Shown: positions 10,842 through 20,533, numbered from the stretch's first letter. The stretch is 64,000 nt of DNA from Hydrogenovibrio kuenenii DSM 12350 (GCF_000526715.1 NZ_JAGP01000001.1:248001-312000), one strand, 5' to 3'. Translations and numbers: made by a program. Notes: generated from the letters alone by a model not told the origin.

Positions 10842-11546
10842 ATGGCTAAAAAAGAAAACTGGATCGCCCCTTCTATTTTGTCAGCAGACTTTGCGCAATT
10901 GGGTAAAGATGTAAAAGACGTTATCACAGCAGGTGCGGATGTTGTTCATTTTGATGTAATGGATAACCACTATGTACCTAACTTAACGATTGGGCCATTG
11001 GTTTGTGAATCCTTGAAAAACTTCATGGTTCGTGAAGACGTAAAAGCGCCAATCGATGTGCATTTGATGGTGAAGCCAGTTGATCAGTTGATTGGCGATT
11101 TTGCTTCTGCTGGTGCGGATTATATTACTTTCCACCCAGAAGCTTCCGAGCACATTGATCGTTCTTTGCAGTTGATCAAAGGTGAAGGTTGTAAAGCTGG
11201 TTTGGTATTTAACCCAGCAACCCCTTTGAGCTATCTTGAGCATGTGCTAGATAAAATTGATATGATTTTGATTATGTCTGTTAACCCTGGTTTTGGTGGT
11301 CAGGCATTCATCCCTCAAGCACTTGAAAAGTTGAGAGCGGCTCGCAAACTGATTGATGAATCAGGTCGTGATATTCGCTTGGAAATTGATGGTGGTGTTA
11401 AGGTTGAAAACATTGCTGAAGTTGCAGCAGCTGGTTGTGATACGTTTGTATCAGGTTCTGGTATCTTTGGTAAAGCAAATGCTTCTGATGCGAACCGTTA
11501 CGATACAGTGATCGCGCAGATGCGCGAAGAGCTAGCTAAGGCTTAA
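10842..11546 (+). CDS. rpe: Ribulose-phosphate 3-epimerase
   Basis: Interconverts ribulose-5-phosphate and xylulose-5-phosphate in the Calvin and pentose phosphate cycles. A TIM barrel of 234 aa. Visible are [14 protein letters not shown] (first strand and Ser), the metal/catalytic region [45 protein letters not shown] and [11 protein letters not shown] (second catalytic Asp). It begins the rpe-gph-trp series; a terminator separates it from gph. Confidence 0.97.
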   Translation: MAKKENWIAPSILSADFAQLGKDVKDVITAGADVVHFDVMDNHYVPNLTIGPLVCESLKNFMVREDVKAPIDVHLMVKPVDQLIGDFASAGADYITFHPEASEHIDRSLQLIKGEGCKAGLVFNPATPLSYLEHVLDKIDMILIMSVNPGFGGQAFIPQALEKLRAARKLIDESGRDIRLEIDGGVKVENIAEVAAAGCDTFVSGSGIFGKANASDANRYDTVIAQMREELAKA

Positions 11547-11623
11547 TTGCGGAGCTCATTGGTAACGCATTAGCTGCATCACCACTGAACTCCTCGTTCA
11601 TACGTTTGAGCGAGAAATGAGAT

Positions 11624-11646
11624 ACGCCAGCCTTGCTGGCGTTTTT
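11624..11646 (+). terminator. Intrinsic terminator after rpe
   Basis: Perfect 8-bp stem ACGCCAGC / GCTGGCGT around CTT, then TTTT. Confidence 0.88.
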
Positions 11647-11761
11647 GCCATTTAAAACAACAAAGAATTTGCAAGGCAGAAGCTTCTGTCAGGTGAGCTG
11701 CACAATTGAATAAGCAGTCACAATCGCTAGGTTGTAAACCTAATTAAGAATTGGAAAAAAG

Positions 11762-12448
11762 ATGTCGATTGAAAAAATTAAACCCGGATTTGTATTGATT
11801 GATTTGGATGGTACGCTTATCGATAGCGTGCCGGACTTGGCTTACTGTGTTGATGAAATGATGAAGCAACTTGGTATGCCTGTTCGCGGTGAAGAAGCGG
11901 TTAGAGACTGGGTTGGTAATGGCGTTCAGCGTTTGACTGAAAGAGCCTTGATTAACTCAGTTGAAGGGATGCCTGATCAAAACTTGATGGATAAAGCATA
12001 TCCAATTTTCCTAGAATTGTATAAAGAAAATACTTCACAACGTTCATGTGTTTATGAAGGTGTTGTTGAAGGTATCGAATGGATGAAGGCTCAGGGTTAC
12101 CGTGTTGCTTGCGTTACCAATAAGGCTGAAGCCTTTACTGTTCCATTGCTAAAAGATAAAGGTCTTTATGATCATTTTGAAGTGGTCGTTTCCGGCGATA
12201 CTTGTGCTGAGAAAAAACCACACCCAATGCCGTTATTATTCGCGGCAGAACAATTAGGCGTTGCGCCTGAAAATGCTTTGATGATCGGCGATTCTCGCTC
12301 TGATGTTAAAGCGGCTAGAGCAGCAGGATTCCATATTTTCTGTATGACTTATGGGTACAATCATGGTGAAGATATCCGTGACTACACCCCTGATGCAGTG
12401 ATGGATTCCTTTATGGAATTGCCGAACTATTTAGAAGCGGCAAACTGA
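11762..12448 (+). CDS. gph: Phosphoglycolate phosphatase
   Basis: HAD-superfamily phosphatase removing 2-phosphoglycolate, the toxic product of the Rubisco oxygenase reaction. The 228-aa protein shows HAD motif I (DLDGTLIDS, nucleophile first Asp), the helical cap, motif II/III region (CVTNK ... EKKPHP) and motif IV (MIGDSRSDVKAA). Its place after rpe and before trpE is common in Proteobacteria; in an autotroph it belongs functionally with the Calvin-cycle genes upstream. Confidence 0.94.
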   Translation: MSIEKIKPGFVLIDLDGTLIDSVPDLAYCVDEMMKQLGMPVRGEEAVRDWVGNGVQRLTERALINSVEGMPDQNLMDKAYPIFLELYKENTSQRSCVYEGVVEGIEWMKAQGYRVACVTNKAEAFTVPLLKDKGLYDHFEVVVSGDTCAEKKPHPMPLLFAAEQLGVAPENALMIGDSRSDVKAARAAGFHIFCMTYGYNHGEDIRDYTPDAVMDSFMELPNYLEAAN

Positions 12449-12480
12449 TTCAAAATTAACTAAAAGGAAGCTTGTTAGAT

Positions 12481-12606
12481 ATGTCTTTTATAAAAGCGCT
12501 TTTCATTGTTGTGACCAAACCCCTATGGTGCTCAGTACAGGGTTTGTGGCAACTTTGGCGACTTAAAAGGTATGAAAGACAGCAGACAAAACTTCGAAAC
12601 AGTTAA
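12481..12606 (+). CDS. 41-aa Trp-rich mini-ORF before trpE (possible leader peptide)
   Basis: An uninterrupted 41-codon ORF fills most of the gph-trpE gap. An AGGAAG ribosome site lies 11 bases before its ATG. Its peptide has a hydrophobic start (FIKALFIVV), then three Trp residues within eleven positions (PLWCSVQGLWQLW), and a basic tail (RLKRYERQQTKLRNS). Three Trp in 41 residues is far above average. An inverted repeat, CAAACCC / GGGTTTG (12516-12522 and 12540-12546), brackets the first Trp codon and ends just before the second. Stop and trpE start are only 15 bases apart. It could be a trp leader peptide or simply a small membrane protein; no classical terminator follows. Confidence 0.5.
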   Translation: MSFIKALFIVVTKPLWCSVQGLWQLWRLKRYERQQTKLRNS

Positions 12607-12621
12607 TTAAGAGATCACACA

Positions 12622-14127
12622 ATGAGCAATTCACATTTTAGCCGCTTGGCTAACCAAGGCTACAAAACCACTCCGGTCATGCATACCATGCTGTCCGATT
12701 ATGAAACCCCATTAAGTGTTTACCACAAAGTGGCAAACCAGCCACAGAGCTACTTGTTTGAGTCGGTTCAAGGCGGAGATAAATGGGGTCGTTATTCTAT
12801 TATCGGGCTGCCCTGCTCAAAACGCTTGGTCGTTAAGGGGCAGCAAATCACCTTACTTGATGGCGATGACATTTTAGAGCAGCAAGTGTCGGATGACCCT
12901 TTGGCATGGATCGAAGCTTTTCAAAATCGTTTTAATGTTTATCCTGAAGCGGGCATGCCTGCATTCAGCGGTGGCTTGGTTGGCTATTTCGGTTATGACG
13001 CTGTGCGTTATATGGAAACAAAGCTCAAGAATTCCGTGCCAGAGCGTGATGATATTGGCGCACCGGATATTGTCTTGCTTGTGTCCGAAGAAGTGGTTGT
13101 GTTCGATAATTTGAGCGGGCAGCTTCATATTATTGTTCATGCAGACCTATCTAAAGCCGATGCGGAAGCCAAAGCGCAAGTGCGAATTACTGAAATAGCC
13201 GACCTTATTCGTACGCCTATGCCAGTGCCTAGCGAACCAGAACCTTCCGAGTTGCTTGGCGAACAAGACTTTCATTCGAGCTTCGGTGAAGAAGCGTTTA
13301 AGCAAGCTGTTGCCAGTATCAAAGAATACATCCTTGCAGGTGATGCGATGCAGATCGTTCTTTCACAGCAGATGTCGGTTGATTTTGAGCATGAACCCTT
13401 AGATTTATACCGCGCATTACGCCACTTAAACCCATCACCTTACATGTTCTTTGTGGATTTGGGTGAATTACAAATCGTTGGTTCGTCGCCTGAAATTCTG
13501 GTGCGTCTAGAAGACAATCAAGTCACAGTGCGGCCTATTGCTGGGACACGTCGTCGAGGTACAACACCTGAAAAAGATCAGGCGTTGGAAGCCGATTTAT
13601 TGTCAGATCCAAAAGAGCTGGCTGAGCATTTGATGCTGATTGATTTGGGTCGAAATGATGTCGGCCGCATTGCACAAGTGGGTAGTGTTGAGTTAACCGA
13701 AAAGATGATTGTCGAGCGTTATTCTCATGTCATGCATATCGTTTCCAATGTAAATGGTGATCTGAAACCAGGTATGAGCCCGATGGATGTGTTGCGAGCA
13801 ACCTTCCCAGCGGGCACGGTTTCTGGTGCACCGAAGATTCGCGCAATGGAAATTATCGATGAGCTGGAACCGGTTAAGCGCGGTGTTTATGCCGGCGCAG
13901 TGGGGTATCTCGGATGGCATGGCAATATGGATACTGCGATTGCCATTCGTACTGCGGTCATTAAGGATAAGAAGTTATTCGTGCAGGCAGGCGCCGGTAT
14001 TGTGGCTGACTCTGTGCCTCAGTCAGAGTGGGATGAAACCATGAATAAAGGACGTGCAATTTTTAAAGCCGTCGAGTTTGTTCAAAATGGTTTGAAAGCA
14101 ACCAACCCTGATGCTGGGCATCGTTAG
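12622..14127 (+). CDS. trpE: Anthranilate synthase component I
   Basis: Chorismate plus ammonia to anthranilate, the first step of tryptophan synthesis, with TrpG supplying ammonia. The 501-aa length is typical. The N-terminal [18 protein letters not shown] with YLFESVQGG is the tryptophan feedback-site region. The C-terminal chorismate-binding domain shows [53 protein letters not shown] and [19 protein letters not shown]. It is followed by trpG (18-nt gap), trpD and trpC. No terminator lies between gph and trpE. Confidence 0.97.
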   Translation: MSNSHFSRLANQGYKTTPVMHTMLSDYETPLSVYHKVANQPQSYLFESVQGGDKWGRYSIIGLPCSKRLVVKGQQITLLDGDDILEQQVSDDPLAWIEAFQNRFNVYPEAGMPAFSGGLVGYFGYDAVRYMETKLKNSVPERDDIGAPDIVLLVSEEVVVFDNLSGQLHIIVHADLSKADAEAKAQVRITEIADLIRTPMPVPSEPEPSELLGEQDFHSSFGEEAFKQAVASIKEYILAGDAMQIVLSQQMSVDFEHEPLDLYRALRHLNPSPYMFFVDLGELQIVGSSPEILVRLEDNQVTVRPIAGTRRRGTTPEKDQALEADLLSDPKELAEHLMLIDLGRNDVGRIAQVGSVELTEKMIVERYSHVMHIVSNVNGDLKPGMSPMDVLRATFPAGTVSGAPKIRAMEIIDELEPVKRGVYAGAVGYLGWHGNMDTAIAIRTAVIKDKKLFVQAGAGIVADSVPQSEWDETMNKGRAIFKAVEFVQNGLKATNPDAGHR

Positions 14128-14145
14128 TTAGCCGGAGAAAAGAAT

Positions 14146-14745
14146 ATGTTATTAATGATTGATAATTACGACTCCTTTACCTACAACCTAGTCCAGTATT
14201 TTGGTGAGCTAGGTCAGCAGGTAGAGGTACATCGCAACGACCAAATCGATTTAGAAACCATTGAGACGCTAAACCCTGATTACCTGGTGATTTCTCCCGG
14301 CCCATGTACGCCTACAGAAGCGGGTATTTCAGTAGAGGCGATTCATCACTTTGCGGGAAAAGTGCCGATTTTGGGCGTGTGTCTTGGGCATCAGTCTATC
14401 GGTCAAGCATTTGGCGGTAATATCATTCGCGCCAAGCAAGTGATGCATGGTAAGACCTCTCCCGTTTACCATCACAATGTAGGGTGTTTTGCTGGCTTGC
14501 CGAATCCCGTGCAAACAACACGCTATCACTCATTAGTCATTGAACAAGAGACTTTGCCGGATTGTTTGGAAGTGACTGCTTGGACACAAGATGAAGATGG
14601 CAACTTTGATGAAATCATGGGAGTGCGTCATAAAACCCTGCCGATTGAAGGTGTTCAATTCCATCCCGAATCCATTTTGACTGAGCAGGGTCATGCCATG
14701 CTGAAAAATTTCTTAGAACAAAAAACTGGAAAAATAGAGGTGTAA
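14146..14745 (+). CDS. trpG: Anthranilate synthase component II (glutamine amidotransferase)
   Basis: Class I amidotransferase subunit delivering ammonia to TrpE; homologues also serve PabB. The 199-aa protein starts [18 protein letters not shown], has the oxyanion-strand motif VISPGPCTP, the nucleophile Cys in [16 protein letters not shown], and the catalytic His/Glu in [13 protein letters not shown] four-base gap to trpD supports tight coupling. No separate pabA is visible, so dual use is possible. Confidence 0.96.
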   Translation: MLLMIDNYDSFTYNLVQYFGELGQQVEVHRNDQIDLETIETLNPDYLVISPGPCTPTEAGISVEAIHHFAGKVPILGVCLGHQSIGQAFGGNIIRAKQVMHGKTSPVYHHNVGCFAGLPNPVQTTRYHSLVIEQETLPDCLEVTAWTQDEDGNFDEIMGVRHKTLPIEGVQFHPESILTEQGHAMLKNFLEQKTGKIEV

Positions 14746-14749
14746 TTCA

Positions 14750-15769
14750 ATGAATGTGAAAGATGTATTGAATCAATTATTGGATCACAAAGACCTCTCG
14801 TCTGACCAGATGGAAATGGTGATGAATGCGCTTATGTCTGGGGAAACCACCGATGCACAAACTGCTGCTATTCTGATTGCTCTAAGAGCAAAAGGCGAAA
14901 CCATTGACGAAATGACCGCTGCCGCCAAAGTGATGAGAAGTCTATCTACTAAAGTGGAAGTCGAAGATAAAGAGCACATGGTCGATACCTGCGGTACGGG
15001 TGGCGATGGTATTAACGCCTTTAATATCTCTACCGCTTCCGCATTCGTTGCAGCAGCAGCCGGTGCAAAAGTCGCTAAGCATGGTGGGCGTTCTAATGCC
15101 GGAAAGTCCGGTAGTGCCGACGTGCTGGAAGCAGCAGGTGTGAACTTGGATTTGTCTGCTGAACAAGTTGCTGAGTGTGTGAAAGAGTTGGGTATTGGCT
15201 TCATGTTTGCGCCTGCGCATCATTCTGCGATGAAGCATGTTATTGGGGTTCGCAGAGAGCTGGGTGTTAGAACGCTTTTCAATATACTAGGGCCATTGGC
15301 TAATCCTGCAGCGGCACCCAATCAAGTGTTGGGTGTTTATAGCAAAGATTTATTGGTAGCTTTTGCTAAAGTGTTACAAGCACTCGGCTCTAAGCGAGTG
15401 ATGGTCGTTCATGCCGAAGATGGGATGGATGAGATTTCTATTGCCAGCTTAACCCATGTTGCTGAGCTAAAAGATGGCAAAATTACCCAATGGACAATTG
15501 ATCCTTATGACTATGATATGGATCACGTGAACTTGGATGATTTGGCGATTGATTCCGCACAGGAAAGTGTCAATATCATTACTGCCGTGTTTGCCAATGA
15601 TGATGGCGCAGCCAAAGACATCGTTTGCTTAAATGCTGGTGCTGCAATTTATACTGCTGGTTTAGCAGAAGATTATGCCGAAGGTGTGTTGAAAGCAAAA
15701 CGTCTGATTGCTGAGGGTAAGGTCATGGCTAAATTCCATGAGTTTATCAATAAAACCAAAGCCTTTTAG
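14750..15769 (+). CDS. trpD: Anthranilate phosphoribosyltransferase
   Basis: Transfers phosphoribose from PRPP to anthranilate. The 339-aa protein has the helical N-terminal domain and PRPP/Mg motifs DTCGTGGDGINAFNIST and KHGGRSNAGKSGSADVLEAAG, then FMFAPAHHSAMKHV, RTLFNILGPLANPA, and HAEDGMDEIS near the C-terminal part. It lies directly after trpG. A copy of the interspersed repeat sits 12 bases after its stop codon. Confidence 0.97.
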   Translation: MNVKDVLNQLLDHKDLSSDQMEMVMNALMSGETTDAQTAAILIALRAKGETIDEMTAAAKVMRSLSTKVEVEDKEHMVDTCGTGGDGINAFNISTASAFVAAAAGAKVAKHGGRSNAGKSGSADVLEAAGVNLDLSAEQVAECVKELGIGFMFAPAHHSAMKHVIGVRRELGVRTLFNILGPLANPAAAPNQVLGVYSKDLLVAFAKVLQALGSKRVMVVHAEDGMDEISIASLTHVAELKDGKITQWTIDPYDYDMDHVNLDDLAIDSAQESVNIITAVFANDDGAAKDIVCLNAGAAIYTAGLAEDYAEGVLKAKRLIAEGKVMAKFHEFINKTKAF

Positions 15770-15780
15770 TTGTAAGGTAA

Positions 15781-15801
15781 TACCCCAGCCTGGCAGATTT
15801 T
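15781..15801 (+). repeat. Interspersed repeat, copy 2 (CCCAGCCTGGCAGATTTT)
   Basis: Intergenic copy in the trpD-trpC gap, on the coding strand; matches the consensus with C at the variable position. Confidence 0.7.
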
Positions 15802-15830
15802 AATAAAAAAGAACAATAAAGAGTTATGTA

Positions 15831-16637
15831 ATGAAAGCGCACCAAACCCCAGACATTCTAAAGAAAATTATTTTCCGTAAGCTTGAAGAAATCCAAGAAG
15901 GCTGTGAAAAAATCTCTCTTCGCGAGATGAAGCAAAAAGCGATGATGATGTCGCCTGCTAAGGGTTTTGCTGAAGCCATGCGTGCTAAGCTAGATGCAGG
16001 TCAGTCTGCAGTAATTGCAGAAATTAAAAAAGCCTCTCCAAGTAAAGGCGTGATGCGTGATCCTTTTGATCCAGTTGAAATAGCCAAAAGCTACGAAGCA
16101 CATGGTGCAGCCTGTTTGTCAGTGCTGACTGATCGTGATTTTTTCCAAGGCAGTAATGAATACCTGCAAGCCGTGCGCGAAGCGGTCGACCTGCCGATTA
16201 TCCGTAAAGACTTTATCGTTGATGACTATCAAGTCTATGAAGCACGTGCCATTGGCGCTGACTGCATTTTGCTGATAGCCGCGGCCATTGGTGATGCGCA
16301 ACTGTATGAACTGACGCAAACCGCTTTGCAATTGGGGATGGATGTTTTGGTAGAAGTGCATAACGAAGAAGAAATGGAGCGCGCATTGCAGTTGCCATTA
16401 CCGATGATCGGTATCAATAACCGTGACTTGCATACGTTTGATGTTTCTTTGGAAACCACTTTTAGAATGCTGGATATGATCCCTGATAATCGTATTGTGA
16501 TTACAGAAAGCGGTATTTTAACACCGGACGATGTCGCGCAAATGCGTGAGCATGAGGTCAACAGTTTCCTGGTTGGTGAAACCTTTATGCGAGCCGATAA
16601 TCCAGGCGAAAAGCTGGCTGAATTGTTTCGAAAATGA
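15831..16637 (+). CDS. trpC: Indole-3-glycerol phosphate synthase
   Basis: Ring closure of CdRP to indole-glycerol phosphate. A 268-aa TIM barrel, with no fused TrpF domain. Visible motifs: [18 protein letters not shown] (catalytic Lys), [64 protein letters not shown] and [11 protein letters not shown]. The N-terminus before IFRKLEEIQ has few alternative starts. Last gene of the trpEGDC run; trpF and trpA are not in the window and trpB is separate. Confidence 0.96.
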   Translation: MKAHQTPDILKKIIFRKLEEIQEGCEKISLREMKQKAMMMSPAKGFAEAMRAKLDAGQSAVIAEIKKASPSKGVMRDPFDPVEIAKSYEAHGAACLSVLTDRDFFQGSNEYLQAVREAVDLPIIRKDFIVDDYQVYEARAIGADCILLIAAAIGDAQLYELTQTALQLGMDVLVEVHNEEEMERALQLPLPMIGINNRDLHTFDVSLETTFRMLDMIPDNRIVITESGILTPDDVAQMREHEVNSFLVGETFMRADNPGEKLAELFRK

Positions 16638-16643
16638 TTTGCG

Positions 16644-16670
16644 TAGCTTCCTGGCAATGCATGGAAGCTA
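16644..16670. terminator. Hairpin between convergent trpC and the barrel gene
   Basis: Perfect 8-bp stem TAGCTTCC / GGAAGCTA with an 11-base loop. There is no proper U-run on either strand, so Rho-independent termination is only possible, not shown. Confidence 0.4.
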
Positions 16671-16687
16671 GCAACTTAAAGAAAAGC

Positions 16688-17413
16688 TTAAAAGTCGTAT
16701 CTGACAGCGATATGGAGCTGGTTAGAGGTTAAAGTAGGTTTGTCGATAGCTGTCATTTGGTTGCTACTGTTAATAACTTTCTCGCTGGATGCTATTTTGC
16801 CATAATTGGTATAGGCATAAGACAGGTCAATATCTAATTTTTTAGTTAGCGGATAAGTAGCTCCAATTAGGCCTTGGTAAACAAAGTTCGTATCGGTCTT
16901 GGATTCCATTTCGCTCACTTGAGTACCGTTGTTATAGCTTTTTGTTTTATTGGAGTAGCTTGACATGCCGATTCCCAAGCCTAAATAAGGTTTGGTTTTC
17001 CAGTTCAGTTTAAAAGCTTCAGATAAACTAAATAGGTTTTTGATCATCAAGGTTGATAAATTGATTTGAGTCTTTGTACTGTACTGAGTCTTAAGAGTGC
17101 CATTTACTTCAACAGAAGGAGAGGTAATTGTGAACTCAGGTGTATATTGGTAAGCAGCTTCAAGTGTATAGAGTTTATTTACGCGGAGTCCTAGATCTAT
17201 ACTATAGTTTTGAATACTTTCCGATTCATAGTTGTAGCCATAGTTATAAACTGTGCTTGAAGTGGTTTCTTTGTCTTTTGCGCTAACTGCTTGTGTTGTT
17301 TCAAAGCCAACGCCAGCCTTTAAATAGTAGTTACTTTCCTTTGCTTGAGCCATATTTGATAAAGACATGGCTGAAACAATAGTCAAAGCACCGATAAAAA
17401 ACTTTTTCATCAA
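16688..17413 (-). CDS. Outer-membrane beta-barrel protein
   Basis: The 241-aa protein has a clear Sec signal peptide (MMKKFFIGALTIVSAMSLSNMAQA, cleaved after AQA), then alternating hydrophobic/polar strands rich in Tyr, Ser and Thr. Examples are YYLKAGVGFETT, YSIDLGLRVNKLYTLEAAYQY, PYLGLGIGMSSYSNK and FVYQGLIGATYPLTKKLDIDLSYAYTNYG. The chain ends LHIAVRYDF; a terminal Phe is the usual assembly signal for outer-membrane barrels. It resembles small OmpW/OmpA-like eight-strand barrels, but I cannot assign ligand or family firmly. AAAGGAAG precedes the ATG. It converges with trpC. Confidence 0.75.
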   Translation of the reverse strand: MMKKFFIGALTIVSAMSLSNMAQAKESNYYLKAGVGFETTQAVSAKDKETTSSTVYNYGYNYESESIQNYSIDLGLRVNKLYTLEAAYQYTPEFTITSPSVEVNGTLKTQYSTKTQINLSTLMIKNLFSLSEAFKLNWKTKPYLGLGIGMSSYSNKTKSYNNGTQVSEMESKTDTNFVYQGLIGATYPLTKKLDIDLSYAYTNYGKIASSEKVINSSNQMTAIDKPTLTSNQLHIAVRYDF

Positions 17414-17551
17414 AACTTCCTTTGGTTCAATTAATAAAAATGCTCGAGTATTATAATTAAAGGAGTTTTTACCTAGTTTTAAGTTGAACTAAATTTGTTT
17501 ATGCGCGACAAAAAGCATTCTTATGGCGTGAGGTAGTCGCTTCTATGTTTT

Positions 17552-17690
17552 ACAGAACCCCCCAAGGTTTAACTGAAGGGGGCTGAAAGAAAAATTCTTA
17601 AGCTTCACGGTAAAAATAGTGCTTGTGATATGGGCGAGCTAGCCTTTGTTCATCTGAATTGTTATTAATCAAGTCATCCGTATTTATTCC
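17552..17690 (+). ncRNA. Structured leader element upstream of trpB (copy A)
   Basis: The trpB upstream region shares a ~140-nt element with the speD leader. Both begin with ACAGAA and then a hairpin (here CCCCC...GGGGG enclosing GGT-TTA-ACT). GAAAGAAAAAT and a TCACG...A-rich segment with TCAC/GTGA pairing follow. The 3' part (from CTAGCCTTTG to TTAATCA, 33 nt) differs at one base between copies, then TCATCCGTATT. The stem sequences differ between copies while pairing is kept, as expected for a structured RNA. It matches no riboswitch class I recognise. The strand is inferred from the downstream genes. The flanking gap (17414-17551 and 17691-17802) shows nothing else definite. Confidence 0.5.
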
Positions 17691-17802
17691 AACTTTTTCT
17701 TGTTAATTCCACTCTAAAAAATCTCTAGCAGTCTGTTTTTATTCTGTGTATCCTTTTAAAACGCTTAGTAAAAGTGATTTGATATTCAAGAGGAGATAAC
17801 AG

Positions 17803-19002
17803 GTGTCTTATTTAAAAAATCAACCGAATCAAGAAGGGTTCTTTGGTGACTTTGGTGGAGCTTTTCTACCGCCCGAGCTGGTTCCACATTTTGAAGAAAT
17901 CAATAAAGCCTACCAAGAGCTGGGGCGTTCGGCAGATTTTCTAAATGAGCTAAAGTATATTCGCAAACACTACCAAGGCCGACCAACACCTGTTTATTAC
18001 GCCCACAATTTGAGCAGAGAAGTTGGTGCGCATATTTATTTGAAACGTGAAGACCTGAATCATTCTGGTGCCCACAAGTTAAATCACTGTATGGCTGAAG
18101 CCTTATTGGCGAAACACATGGGTAAAACTAAGCTGATTGCCGAAACGGGAGCTGGGCAACATGGTGTTGCCTTGGCGACAGCAGCGGCTTATTTTGGGAT
18201 GGAATGTGAAATCCACATGGGCGAAATCGACATTGCCAAAGAAGCACCGAACGTCACGCGAATGAAACTTTTAGGCGCGACGGTGGTGCCAGTAAGCTTT
18301 GGTGGTCGCAGCTTGAAAGAAGCAGTTGACTCCGCGTTCCAATCTTATGTGCCTCAAGCGGATACCGCTTTGTTTGCTATCGGTTCGGTAGTTGGACCAC
18401 ACCCTTTCCCATTGATGGTGCGTAATTTCCAGTCTGTCGTCGGGTTTGAGGCGCGTGAGCAGTATCTGGAAATGACCGGCGAATTGCCGGATCATGTCGG
18501 TGCCTGTGTTGGGGGTGGTTCCAATGCAATGGGCTTGTTCGCCGGATTTATGGATGACGATAAGGTGATCAAAAACGGTGTCGAGCCATTGGGGCGTGGT
18601 ACCAAGCTGGGTGAGCACTCGGCGACCATGACTTACGGTAAGCCGGGAATGATCCATGGTTTCAAGTGTATGCTACTGGAAGATGAAGAAGGCAACCCTG
18701 CACCGGTGCATTCTATTGCTTCCGGCTTGGATTACCCAGGGGTTGGCCCAGAGCATTCATTCCTCAAAACAGCAGGAAAGGTGAACTACCATGCCGTGAC
18801 CGATGACGAAACGCTGGATGCTTTCTATAAGTTGTCACGCATGGAAGGGATTATTCCAGCATTGGAAAGTTCGCATGCCGTTGCTTGGGCGATGAAGCAA
18901 GCCAAAGAACAACCAGGTTGTACCATGCTGCTTAATTTGTCTGGTCGTGGTGACAAAGACATTGATTATGTCGCGGATAATTTCGGTACTGGCGAGTCAT
19001 AA
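17803..19002 (+). CDS. trpB: Tryptophan synthase beta chain
   Basis: PLP enzyme joining indole and serine to tryptophan. The 399-aa protein shows [15 protein letters not shown], the PLP lysine in [20 protein letters not shown], the phosphate-binding [12 protein letters not shown] and [11 protein letters not shown] near the end. The start is GTG, fixed by AGAGGAGATAAC just upstream and by family alignment. It stands alone: neither trpF nor trpA adjoins, which is unusual because trpBA normally form one operon. A shared structured leader element precedes it. Confidence 0.96.
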   Translation: MSYLKNQPNQEGFFGDFGGAFLPPELVPHFEEINKAYQELGRSADFLNELKYIRKHYQGRPTPVYYAHNLSREVGAHIYLKREDLNHSGAHKLNHCMAEALLAKHMGKTKLIAETGAGQHGVALATAAAYFGMECEIHMGEIDIAKEAPNVTRMKLLGATVVPVSFGGRSLKEAVDSAFQSYVPQADTALFAIGSVVGPHPFPLMVRNFQSVVGFEAREQYLEMTGELPDHVGACVGGGSNAMGLFAGFMDDDKVIKNGVEPLGRGTKLGEHSATMTYGKPGMIHGFKCMLLEDEEGNPAPVHSIASGLDYPGVGPEHSFLKTAGKVNYHAVTDDETLDAFYKLSRMEGIIPALESSHAVAWAMKQAKEQPGCTMLLNLSGRGDKDIDYVADNFGTGES

Positions 19003-19146
19003 TTAGAGGCTGATTCTTTGATTACCATCTACCCACAAAGAGAAGGAGTCTTTGTGCAGATTGTCAGTAAGTCATTAATATAATTGCATTGTGCAAAAAT
19101 AATATAAGTGTTACTTTTAAATCGGAAGCTTTATAAGGAGGTTGCC

Positions 19147-19524
19147 ATGAGAAAGACAATTGCATTAAGCATGATTTTGACTTTGCTAGCTAGTTTTGTA
19201 CTACCTGTTCAGGCTGCCATGATTGGTACTGGTGAGATGTTGCATCAGCAATCTATGGTCAATGAACGAGTAAAATTAGCGGCATTTCTTGACCGAGATG
19301 AAGTAAAACAACAGTTGGTCTCTATGGGAGTATCGCCAGATCAGGTGAAAAGCCGTGTTGCTTCTATGACCGATCAGGAAGTTTCTGAAATCAACCACAA
19401 AATGGAAGCGATGCCAGCAGGTGGCGATGTATTAGGGATAGTGGTTCTAATATTTATTGTATTTGTAATTACAGATGTTATTGGCGCTACGGATATATTC
19501 CCATTTATTAAACCAGTAAGATAA
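19147..19524 (+). CDS. PA2779-family small membrane/secreted protein
   Basis: A 125-aa protein starting MRKTIALSMILTLLASFVLPVQA, a signal peptide or N-terminal anchor. A helical middle follows (VKLAAFLDRDEVKQQLVSMGVSPDQVKSRVASMTDQEV), then a Gly-rich linker and a C-terminal membrane helix (VLGIVVLIFIVFVITDVIGATDIFPF). This is the layout of PA2779-type proteins, which pair with a PA2778-type peptidase as here. AAGGAGG six bases before the ATG settles the start; an in-frame upstream Met would lack such a site. Four bases separate it from the next gene. Confidence 0.78.
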   Translation: MRKTIALSMILTLLASFVLPVQAAMIGTGEMLHQQSMVNERVKLAAFLDRDEVKQQLVSMGVSPDQVKSRVASMTDQEVSEINHKMEAMPAGGDVLGIVVLIFIVFVITDVIGATDIFPFIKPVR

Positions 19525-19528
19525 AGGC

Positions 19529-20533
19529 GTGGCTGTATTTCACTCTTTCAAAAGCACCCGGTTTCTGTCGGGTGTTTTCGTTTTAGCTCTTTTGTTACAG
19601 GGCTGTGCAATTGCTCCTCAAACCAGGCTACTCGAAAAAAATATGCCTGAAGATTTGCCTGCCAAAGCAGAATTGACGCAGGTTCCATTTTTTCCTCAAT
19701 CAGAATATCAATGTGGGCCAGCAGCTTTAGCAACTGTGCTCAATTATCGACATCAGTCGGTCAAGCCAGATGATTTGACAGATAAAGTTTATGTCCCAAA
19801 TAGAAAAGGAAGTTTTCAGCTTGAGATGGTTGCAGCGGCTCGACAGTATGGATTGGTTGCATACCCGTTAGCACCGAAAATGTCTGATTTATTGTCGGAA
19901 GTGAGTGCCGGTAATCCAGTGCTGGTATTACAGAACTTAAGTTTTGATACCTTTCCCATGTGGCACTTTTCGGTGGTAGTCGGATATGATTTGGCGCATG
20001 AATCTATTGTGTTACGTTCGGCAACAACCAAGCGATGGGAAACCAGTTTTTCCAATTTCGAACAGACTTGGCGGAAATCCCAATATTGGGGGCTAGTTAT
20101 TACGCAACCCAATCACATTCCAAAAACGGCAAACGTGAAAAACTGGCTGCAAGCTTCTTATGATTTGGAACAAGTAGGGAAAATACAGGCAGCAAAAGTA
20201 GCTTATCAAGCTGCAACAAAACACTGGCTCGATCAACCAGACGTCTGGATTGCGCTGACCAATTTACAATATAAGCAAAAAGATTTTGCAGAAGCTATTT
20301 CGAATATGAAAAGTATTTTGCCTAGGTTTTCTTCAAATGTTCAGCTGTGGAATAACTATGCCTATATTTTAAAATCCTATGGGTGTCAGGATGCGGCAAT
20401 ATTGGCAGCCAAGTGTGGTGTAAAAGCAGCACCTAATGATGAAAATATTAAATCGACACTTTTAGATATGCAAAAAACAGATGCTATTCAGTTAGGTGCT
20501 AAGAAGTGTCCTGTAATTAGTTGTTTTCAATAA
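19529..20533 (+). CDS. PA2778-type lipoprotein with C39-like cysteine peptidase and TPR domains
   Basis: The 334-aa protein begins with a lipoprotein signal (VFVLALLLQGC, lipid on Cys). Residues ~45-200 form a C39-like papain fold, with nucleophile Cys in SEYQCGPAALATVL and His in MWHFSVVVGYD. The rest is TPR-like (WLQASYDLEQVGKIQAAKVAYQAA, then IALTNLQYKQKDFAEAISNM). GTG start next to AAAGG. It is expected on the periplasmic side of a membrane. The tight pairing with the small PA2779-type gene suggests that protein is its substrate or partner, which is inference. GC and style match the neighbours. Confidence 0.8.
   Translation: MAVFHSFKSTRFLSGVFVLALLLQGCAIAPQTRLLEKNMPEDLPAKAELTQVPFFPQSEYQCGPAALATVLNYRHQSVKPDDLTDKVYVPNRKGSFQLEMVAAARQYGLVAYPLAPKMSDLLSEVSAGNPVLVLQNLSFDTFPMWHFSVVVGYDLAHESIVLRSATTKRWETSFSNFEQTWRKSQYWGLVITQPNHIPKTANVKNWLQASYDLEQVGKIQAAKVAYQAATKHWLDQPDVWIALTNLQYKQKDFAEAISNMKSILPRFSSNVQLWNNYAYILKSYGCQDAAILAAKCGVKAAPNDENIKSTLLDMQKTDAIQLGAKKCPVISCFQ

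Noticed and set aside
14785-15204. 139-codon minus-strand frame inside trpD
   Set aside because: Antisense of a well-supported gene, low-complexity composition, no start signals.
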